In this document: one piece after another, positions 58,795-64,000 of the stretch
Layout of the letters: every line of letters begins with the position of its first letter
Position numbering within the stretch: position 1 is the first letter of the stretch
Assembly (NCBI RefSeq): GCF_009909195.1
Contig: NZ_JAAAMU010000024.1
Coordinates: forward strand, 1-64,000
Reading direction: 5' to 3'
Origin: Paenibacillus sacheonensis
Lineage (GTDB): Bacteria > Bacillota > Bacilli > Paenibacillales > Paenibacillaceae
DNA length: 64,000 nucleotides
Position numbers and translations under genes: made by a program
Notes under the pieces: model-generated
What the model was told of the DNA's origin: nothing
Databases searched by the model: none
The model's input: the letters and a program-made list of their open reading frames with translations, nothing else

Positions 58795-60321
58795 TTACTT
58801 CTTGGCAGGCAGTGCGCTTTTGTCCTCTGCCTTTGCGTTTTTGGTGGTAGCATTGGTGTCCGAATTATTGTTTGCATTTGTGTTTGCATTTGTGTTTGCC
58901 TCAGCATTTGCGTCAGTCTTAACGTTGGTTCCTGCTTTTGCGTTTGTATTCGTATTGGCCTTTGTATCGGCTTTTGCATCGGCTTTCGTATCCGTCTTTG
59001 CGCCGGCTTCTGTCTTTCCGCCTGTACCGTCCTCAACTTCTGCCTTTGCGTTTCCGCCGGCTATTGCGTTAGCGTCGGTCTTTGCACCAGCGTCCGCCTT
59101 CGTATTCGTGCCGGAGTTTGCTTTCGAATTCACGTTCGTCTTTGCGTGCGCCTTGGCCTTGGCGTCCAGCAGCTCGCTGACCGTGACGAAGGTATAGCCT
59201 TTAGCCTGAAGGTCTTTAATGATAAGCGGCAGCAGCTGCACGGTATTGCCAACATGCTTGCTTCCGAACGAATGCATAAGTATGATGCCGCCGGGATGCG
59301 TGTTTTTGTTCACGTTAGCCCGCATGGCCGTAATCGTGCTGCCATCCCAATCGCGCGTATCCACGGTCCAAAAAACGAGCGATCGCCCATTGTCGGCAAC
59401 GATTTTCTTCAACTGGGGAGACGAAGCGCCGTACGGCGCCCTCACCAATCTCGGCACGAAACCGGTCTGCCTCCGGATCAACGTGTCCGTCCATTTAATT
59501 TGATTTAAAATAGGATTGCTGTCAAGCTTGGATAAATCTTGATGCGAATACGTATGATTGCCGATTTCGCTGCCTTCCTTCACGATCCGCTTCATGACGC
59601 CCCCGTAGCGCTTAACCTGGAGACCGACGCAGAAGAAAGTCGCATGGACTCCCTTCGCCTTCAACACGTCCAAAATCGCCGGCGTGTACCGGTTATCCGG
59701 CCCGTCGTCGAACGTCAGCGCCACAAGCTTGGCGCCCGGCTTGCCCTTATACGGCATCGCGGGCTCAGTCGGCTTGTCCAGCTTAACCGGCGCTGCAGGC
59801 GGTTTCGAATCCGCATCATTCGGCTTCGTCGCTCCCTTGGTGCCCGAATCCGAGCCGCTCGGCTTGGTATCCGGTTTGGAGCCCGTCTGCGGCGGCTTGG
59901 CTCCCCCCGAAGTTCCCTGAGGCGTCTGCGTTTGGCCGTCCGGCGGTTTACCCGCGGCGTCGGTACCGCCATCCTGAGACGATGAGCCGCTGCCGGAATT
60001 CTTTGGTCCCGTGCCCGCGTTCGCATTTGAACCCGTATCGGAGCCGTTATCTTGGCTGTTGCCGCTCTCCGACCCATTACCGCCGGATGTCCCTGTTCCG
60101 GGTGGACCTGCCGATCCTCCGCCGCCGGCCAAAGACCCCGCGTTTGATGATCCATTCGTATCCTCGCCATGGGCCGCGAGATTAGTTCCGGCGCCCGCGT
60201 GCTGCGGCTTCACTGACTGCAAGCCGCAGCCGCTTGCCAGCGCCAAGCCGCCTATCATCATCGTTGCCATTATCGAACAGGCTAAACGCCCGATAGTTCC
60301 TCTCATCCTCGTGAGCCGCAT
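58795..60321 (-). CDS. Secreted polysaccharide deacetylase with low-complexity flanks
   Basis: A 508-residue exported protein. The leader ends in LALASGCGLQ, a weak lipobox. Residues ~40-195 are a Gly/Ser/Asn/Asp/Pro-rich linker. Residues ~200-385 are a NodB domain: LVALTFDDGPDNRYTPAILD (catalytic base Asp and metal Asp), EIGNHTYSHQDLSKLD (metal His pair), RAPYGASSPQLKKI, FWTVDTRDWDGS and GGIILMHSFG. The last ~115 residues are an Ala/Lys/Thr/Asn/Asp tail with short repeats (TKADAKADTKANTNTNAKAG). GAGGG precedes the ATG. It probably N-deacetylates peptidoglycan or another GlcNAc polymer. Confidence 0.9.
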   Translation of the reverse strand: MRLTRMRGTIGRLACSIMATMMIGGLALASGCGLQSVKPQHAGAGTNLAAHGEDTNGSSNAGSLAGGGGSAGPPGTGTSGGNGSESGNSQDNGSDTGSNANAGTGPKNSGSGSSSQDGGTDAAGKPPDGQTQTPQGTSGGAKPPQTGSKPDTKPSGSDSGTKGATKPNDADSKPPAAPVKLDKPTEPAMPYKGKPGAKLVALTFDDGPDNRYTPAILDVLKAKGVHATFFCVGLQVKRYGGVMKRIVKEGSEIGNHTYSHQDLSKLDSNPILNQIKWTDTLIRRQTGFVPRLVRAPYGASSPQLKKIVADNGRSLVFWTVDTRDWDGSTITAMRANVNKNTHPGGIILMHSFGSKHVGNTVQLLPLIIKDLQAKGYTFVTVSELLDAKAKAHAKTNVNSKANSGTNTKADAGAKTDANAIAGGNAKAEVEDGTGGKTEAGAKTDTKADAKADTKANTNTNAKAGTNVKTDANAEANTNANTNANNNSDTNATTKNAKAEDKSALPAKK

Positions 60322-60449
60322 GAAGTTATCCCTCGCAGTCTACTTTATCTCTAGGTTCTATCCCCCCATCTTACTAGATTCGAAGCAAGCAGTCGTTACA
60401 AAGAAGTAACATGTCGCCGGTTTCCGCTGGCAGGGTTTCCAATAAACGC

Positions 60450-60493
60450 AAAAAAGCCGTTCCGCCGTCAATAATGACGTACGGAACAGCTTT
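60450..60493 (-). terminator. Intrinsic terminator of the pur operon
   Basis: AAGC(C)GTTCCG(C)CGTCA ... TGACG(TA)CGGAAC(A)GCTT stem and a T-run on the minus strand, ~60 bp after the purD stop. Confidence 0.88.
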
Positions 60494-60547
60494 ACATTCA
60501 ACCCTAGGATGAAAGCAGCGTGTGGATGAGTACTTGCGCAGGTGTTA

Positions 60548-61813
60548 TTATTTCAATGCTTTCGCTGCAATGTCGGAACGGCTGTGCATGCCGTCGAAAT
60601 GGATGACCGACACCGCTTCGTACGCGCGGGCGCGAGCTTCGGCGATATCGCGGCCGCGGCCGACGATGCCAAGCACGCGTCCGCCGTTCGTGACGATAGC
60701 GCCGTCTTTCAGCGCCGTGCCGGCGTGGAAGACCAAGGCGCCTTGTTCCTTGGCGGCCTCGAGCCCCGTAATTGGGAGACCCTTCGGATACGGTCCCGGA
60801 TAGCCTTCCGATGCGGCGATGACGCATACCGCGGCTTCGTCGCTCCATTCGATGTCGAGCTGATCCAAACGGCCGTTCAGCGAAGCAAGGATGATGTCGA
60901 GCAGATCGGTCTTGAGACGCGGCAGCACGACCTGCGTTTCCGGGTCGCCCATGCGCGCATTGAACTCGATCGTCTTGACGCCGTTCTTCGTCATCATGAG
61001 ACCTGCGAACAGCACGCCCCGGAACGGGCGGCCCTCGCTGACCATCGCCTTGGCCGTCGGCTTGATGATGTTCTCGATCGCATCTTCGACGAGCGCGGGA
61101 TCGATGTGCGGCAGCGGGGAGTAGGTGCCCATGCCGCCCGTATTCGGTCCTTTGTCGTTGTCGTAGACCGGCTTATGATCTTGGGCCGGCACCATCGCGC
61201 GCACGGTTGCCCCGTCCACGAAGGCAAGGATGGACATCTCTTGGCCTTCCAGGAATTCTTCGATGACGACGCGTCCGCCGGATTGGCCGAATACCATGTC
61301 CACCATCATGCCGCGAAGCGCTTCTTCCGCCTCTTCGATCGTGTAAGCGACCGTTACGCCTTTGCCTGCCGCCAGGCCGTCGGCCTTCACGACGATCGGC
61401 GCCTGCTGCTCCCGCAAATAAGCGAGCGCGGACTCGTAATCGGTAAAGGTCTCGTATTTCGCCGTCGGGATGTTGTATTTCTTCAACAGGTTCTTCATGA
61501 AAATCTTGCTGCCTTCGATCTCGGCCGCATTCTTCCGCGGACCGTACACCGGGATGTTGCGCTCTTCGAACGCGTCTACGATGCCGTCCGCAAGCGGATC
61601 GTCGGGCCCGACCACGACGAGATCGACTTCGTTGTCGCAGGCGAATTGGATGAGATCGTCGAACCGGTTGACCGGGATCGGCACGCACTCCGCCAGCTCC
61701 GCGATGCCCGCGTTGCCCGGCGCGCAAAAGATTTTGTTTACCTTCTCGCTCTTCTCAAGCGCCCAAACGATGGCGTGCTCGCGTCCGCCGCTGCCAATAA
61801 CCATGATACGCAA
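60548..61813 (-). CDS. purD: Phosphoribosylamine-glycine ligase
   Basis: A 421-residue GAR synthetase of purine synthesis. Start MRIMVIGSGGREHAIVWALE is diagnostic. ATP-grasp elements follow: PIVVKADGLAAGKGVTVAYT, EFLEGQEMSILAFVDGATV, GPNTGGMGTYSPLPHIDP, and FNARMGDPETQVVLPRLKTD. Joins glycine to phosphoribosylamine with ATP. It lies 32 bp downstream of purH and ends the operon, the common purH-purD order of Bacilli. Confidence 0.98.
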   Translation of the reverse strand: MRIMVIGSGGREHAIVWALEKSEKVNKIFCAPGNAGIAELAECVPIPVNRFDDLIQFACDNEVDLVVVGPDDPLADGIVDAFEERNIPVYGPRKNAAEIEGSKIFMKNLLKKYNIPTAKYETFTDYESALAYLREQQAPIVVKADGLAAGKGVTVAYTIEEAEEALRGMMVDMVFGQSGGRVVIEEFLEGQEMSILAFVDGATVRAMVPAQDHKPVYDNDKGPNTGGMGTYSPLPHIDPALVEDAIENIIKPTAKAMVSEGRPFRGVLFAGLMMTKNGVKTIEFNARMGDPETQVVLPRLKTDLLDIILASLNGRLDQLDIEWSDEAAVCVIAASEGYPGPYPKGLPITGLEAAKEQGALVFHAGTALKDGAIVTNGGRVLGIVGRGRDIAEARARAYEAVSVIHFDGMHSRSDIAAKALK

Positions 61814-61845
61814 AGGAACCCCTCCTAGAAGCCGCTGTCCGCGTG

Positions 61846-63393
61846 CTAGTGTTTGAAATGACGAACGCCCGTTACGACCATGGCGATGTTATTCGCATTC
61901 GCGACCGCGATGGACTCTTCGTCCTTGATGGAGCCGCCAGGCTGGATGACGGCCGTAATGCCCGCTTTCGCGGCCATCTCCAGCGTATCGCCCATCGGGA
62001 AGAATGCATCGGACGCCAGTACGGCGCCTTTGGCTTTGTCGCCCGCTTGCTCGATTGCGATGCGCGCCGCGCCGACGCGGTTCATCTGGCCTGCGCCCAC
62101 GCCGACCGTCATGTCGTCCGCCGCGAGCAGGATGGCATTGGACTTCACGTGCTTCACGACTTTCCAGCCGAAGAGCAGCTGCTTGAGCTCTTCTTCCGTC
62201 GGCTTGCGGTTCGTCACGACTTTGATGTCGTCTTCCGTCAGACTGTGCACGTCGCTCTCCTGTACCAGCATGCCGCCGTCCACGCTCGTGACGAGCCATT
62301 CCGGCTTGCGCTCCCCGGCCGCTTGCAGCTCGCCGAGCTTCAGCAGACGAATGTTCTTCTTCTTCGTGAGAATGTCGAGCGCGTCTTGCGTGAAGCTCGG
62401 CGCGATGACGATTTCCAGGAAGATCTCGCTGAGCAGCTGCGCCGTATCCGCGCCGATCTCGCGATTGGCCGCTACGATGCCGCCGAAGATGGACGTCGGA
62501 TCCGCGGAGTAGGCTTTCTGGTACGCTTCGTGGATGTCTTGGCCGATGCCCACGCCGCAAGGATTCATATGCTTCACAGCGACGACGGCCGGCTCGTTGA
62601 ATTCCTTCACGATGGCCAGCGCCGCGTTCGCGTCGTTGATGTTATTGTAGGATAATTCTTTGCCGTGCAGCTGTTCCGCTGTCGTGACGTTGCCTTGCGC
62701 CGCAAGCGGTTTGCGGTAGAACGCCGCCTTCTGATGCGGGTTTTCGCCGTAACGAAGGTCTTGTACTTTCTCGTAGGTGACCGTCAGGCTCTCCGGCAGC
62801 GGGTTGCCCTGCAGCTTGGACAGGTAATCGGAGATCAGCGCATCGTACGCGCCGGTGTGACGGAATACTTTCGCCGCCAGCGCTTTGCGCGTATCGAGCG
62901 TCGTGTCGCCGCCTGCTTTGACTTCGTCGAGCACGGTTTGGTAGTCCGCCGCGTCAACGACGACGGTGACGAACGCGTGGTTCTTCGCAGCCGAGCGAAG
63001 CATCGTCGGGCCGCCGATATCGATGTTCTCGATCGCGTCTTCGTACGCTACGCCGGGCTTGGCGATCGTCGCCGCGAACGGATACAGGTTCACGACCACG
63101 AGGTCGATGTAGTCCAGGCCGAGCTCCTGCATCGCTTTCTGATGTTCTTCGTCGTCCCGCACGGCCAGCAAGCCGCTATGTACCGCGGGATGCAGCGTCT
63201 TCACGCGTCCGTCGAGAATTTCCGGGAAACCCGTTACGTCGGAGATGCCGATGACCGGCACGCCTTCCTTTTCCAACAGGCTCGCCGTTCCGCCCGTCGA
63301 AATGATTTGAACGCCCAGTCCGGCAAGCGCCCGCGAAAATTCCACAATTCCCGTCTTGTCCGATACGCTGATCAGTGCTCTGCGAATAGTCAC
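61846..63393 (-). CDS. purH: Bifunctional AICAR formyltransferase / IMP cyclohydrolase
   Basis: A 515-residue enzyme for the last two steps to IMP. The N-terminal IMPCH (MGS-like) domain starts TIRRALISVSDKTGIVEFSR and has STGGTASLLEKEGVPVIGIS and GRVKTLHPAVHSGLLAVRD. The AICARFT part has RYGENPHQKAAFYRK, LSYNNINDANAALAIVKEFN, and VAVKHMNPCGVGIGQD. Length and order agree with the family. AGGAGG precedes the start. Confidence 0.98.
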   Translation of the reverse strand: MTIRRALISVSDKTGIVEFSRALAGLGVQIISTGGTASLLEKEGVPVIGISDVTGFPEILDGRVKTLHPAVHSGLLAVRDDEEHQKAMQELGLDYIDLVVVNLYPFAATIAKPGVAYEDAIENIDIGGPTMLRSAAKNHAFVTVVVDAADYQTVLDEVKAGGDTTLDTRKALAAKVFRHTGAYDALISDYLSKLQGNPLPESLTVTYEKVQDLRYGENPHQKAAFYRKPLAAQGNVTTAEQLHGKELSYNNINDANAALAIVKEFNEPAVVAVKHMNPCGVGIGQDIHEAYQKAYSADPTSIFGGIVAANREIGADTAQLLSEIFLEIVIAPSFTQDALDILTKKKNIRLLKLGELQAAGERKPEWLVTSVDGGMLVQESDVHSLTEDDIKVVTNRKPTEEELKQLLFGWKVVKHVKSNAILLAADDMTVGVGAGQMNRVGAARIAIEQAGDKAKGAVLASDAFFPMGDTLEMAAKAGITAVIQPGGSIKDEESIAVANANNIAMVVTGVRHFKH

Positions 63394-63530
63394 AATGATA
63401 CCTCCTGAATGATATAGTGCGCGGCTGCTGCGAGCCCGCTTCTTCTATAGGTTCTGTTCTACCGAATTCCGCCGATGTAATGCTGCTTGGTGCACCTCTT
63501 GTGCCCGAAAACGCCGTTTCCCGGTCTTGT

Positions 63531-64000
63531 CTATCGCACAACTACATGACGTCCGTCCAGCTCCACCGCGCCGGCGGCGATCCGCCCGACGACCCACGGG
63601 AGCAGCTGCTGCTCCGCCCTGTGCATGCGCGGGGCCAACGACTCCAAGGTCTCGCCATCGGCGATCTCGACGACACGCTGCGCGATGATCGGACCGCTGT
63701 CGAGGCCGCCGTCCACGAAGTGGACCGTGACGCCGGTCAGCTTGACGCCGTAATCGAGCGCCTGCTTCATGCCGTTCACGCCCGGAAAAGCCGGCAGCAG
63801 CGACGGATGCACGTTGATCATCCGGCCGTAATAAGGCTCCACCAGCACCGGCGTGATGATCCGCATGTAGCCGGCGAGCACGATCAGCTCGATTCCGCGG
63901 CGCCGAAGCTCCGCGAGAATCTCCGCATCATGCGCTTCGCGCGCCGCATAATCCTTCGGCCGGAACACGAACGTATCGATGCCGGCCTCCCGAGCCCGCT
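63531..64000 (-). CDS. purN: Phosphoribosylglycinamide formyltransferase (5' part beyond window)
   Basis: The C-terminal ~156 residues of PurN; the frame stays open to the window end (RAREAGIDTFVFRPKDYAA), so the true start lies outside. Catalytic residues are visible: Asn and His in MINVHPSLLPAFPG, Asp in VTVHFVDGGLDSGPIIAQRV. ELIVLAGYMRIITPVLVEPY is the cofactor-binding part. It converts GAR to FGAR with 10-formyl-THF. purH follows 137 bp downstream. Confidence 0.97.
   Translation of the reverse strand, partial: RAREAGIDTFVFRPKDYAAREAHDAEILAELRRRGIELIVLAGYMRIITPVLVEPYYGRMINVHPSLLPAFPGVNGMKQALDYGVKLTGVTVHFVDGGLDSGPIIAQRVVEIADGETLESLAPRMHRAEQQLLPWVVGRIAAGAVELDGRHVVVR

Noticed and set aside
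57217..59508. 763-codon plus-strand frame covering the repeat array, lipoprotein and deacetylase
   Set aside because: Starts inside the 56-bp repeats and is antisense to two genes with clear lipobox and NodB motifs.

Overview
This window is bacterial chromosomal DNA from a GC-rich member of the Paenibacillaceae (Paenibacillus/Cohnella type). Supporting evidence: the 5' end of a 16S rRNA gene with Firmicutes-type tandem rrn promoters, strong AGGAGG-type ribosome binding sites, several multidomain secreted carbohydrate-active proteins, and a Bacillus-like housekeeping set (yerC-type regulator, rlmD/yefA-type methyltransferase, dagK, yerB-type lipoprotein, DUF47-pit, ohr, purN-purH-purD). The host-like parts are GC-rich. 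The stretch from about 9.54 to 33.6 kb is visibly AT-rich with different codon use and reads as acquired DNA.

Layout. 1-0.6 kb: rRNA promoter, leader and 16S start (minus strand). 0.6-6.0 kb: a large secreted pectate-lyase-fold protein, a two-domain VOC protein and a small hypothetical protein. 6.1-9.5 kb: host-like DNA with an SF0329-type protein, a DUF2357 (McrC-like) nuclease that has lost its N-terminus, and the decayed tail of a second DUF2357 gene. 9.5-33.5 kb: a defence island in three blocks. Block A (9.7-14.9 kb, minus) is a five-gene cassette centred on an Hsp70-like ATPase with a DUF3883 nuclease-like protein and three unassigned proteins; I do not know it as a named system. Block B (15.0-26.3 kb, minus) has the DISARM core drmA-drmB-drmC plus a cytosine methyltransferase (drmMII type), together with an AIPR protein and a RelE-like/UvrD fusion helicase. 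Divergent from it (26.4-29.8 kb, plus) are two further UvrD-family helicases. Block C (30.0-33.2 kb, minus) is a two-gene phosphorelay: a protein with an N-terminal GHKL ATPase domain plus a C-terminal histidine-kinase module, and a receiver-domain protein with an unknown output domain.

33.6-39.5 kb: rlmD-like, dagK, cbiX-like, yerC and two plus-strand genes. 39.5-43 kb: a second large secreted protein (three discoidin domains, GH99/71-like core). 43-48.3 kb: PiT phosphate transporter with DUF47 partner, yerB-type lipoprotein, and an ECF sigma factor with its DUF4179 partner. 48.4-53 kb: an AraC-type regulator divergent from a third large secreted beta-helix protein. 53-54.7 kb: repeat-rich intergenic DNA, ohr and a 39-residue membrane protein. 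54.8-60.3 kb: two-component pair, FG-GAP lipoprotein, polysaccharide deacetylase. 60.5-64 kb: purD, purH and partial purN.

Two links run across the window. The three large secreted proteins each have a CcpA-cre-like site upstream, which suggests one carbon-catabolite regulon. A 42-43 bp element in the 16S leader recurs almost unchanged as a 56-bp triple tandem array at 57.2 kb. The best candidate for an undescribed system is the Hsp70-centred cassette at 9.7-14.9 kb; the most distinctive variant of a known system is the DISARM locus with its RelE-UvrD and AIPR additions.
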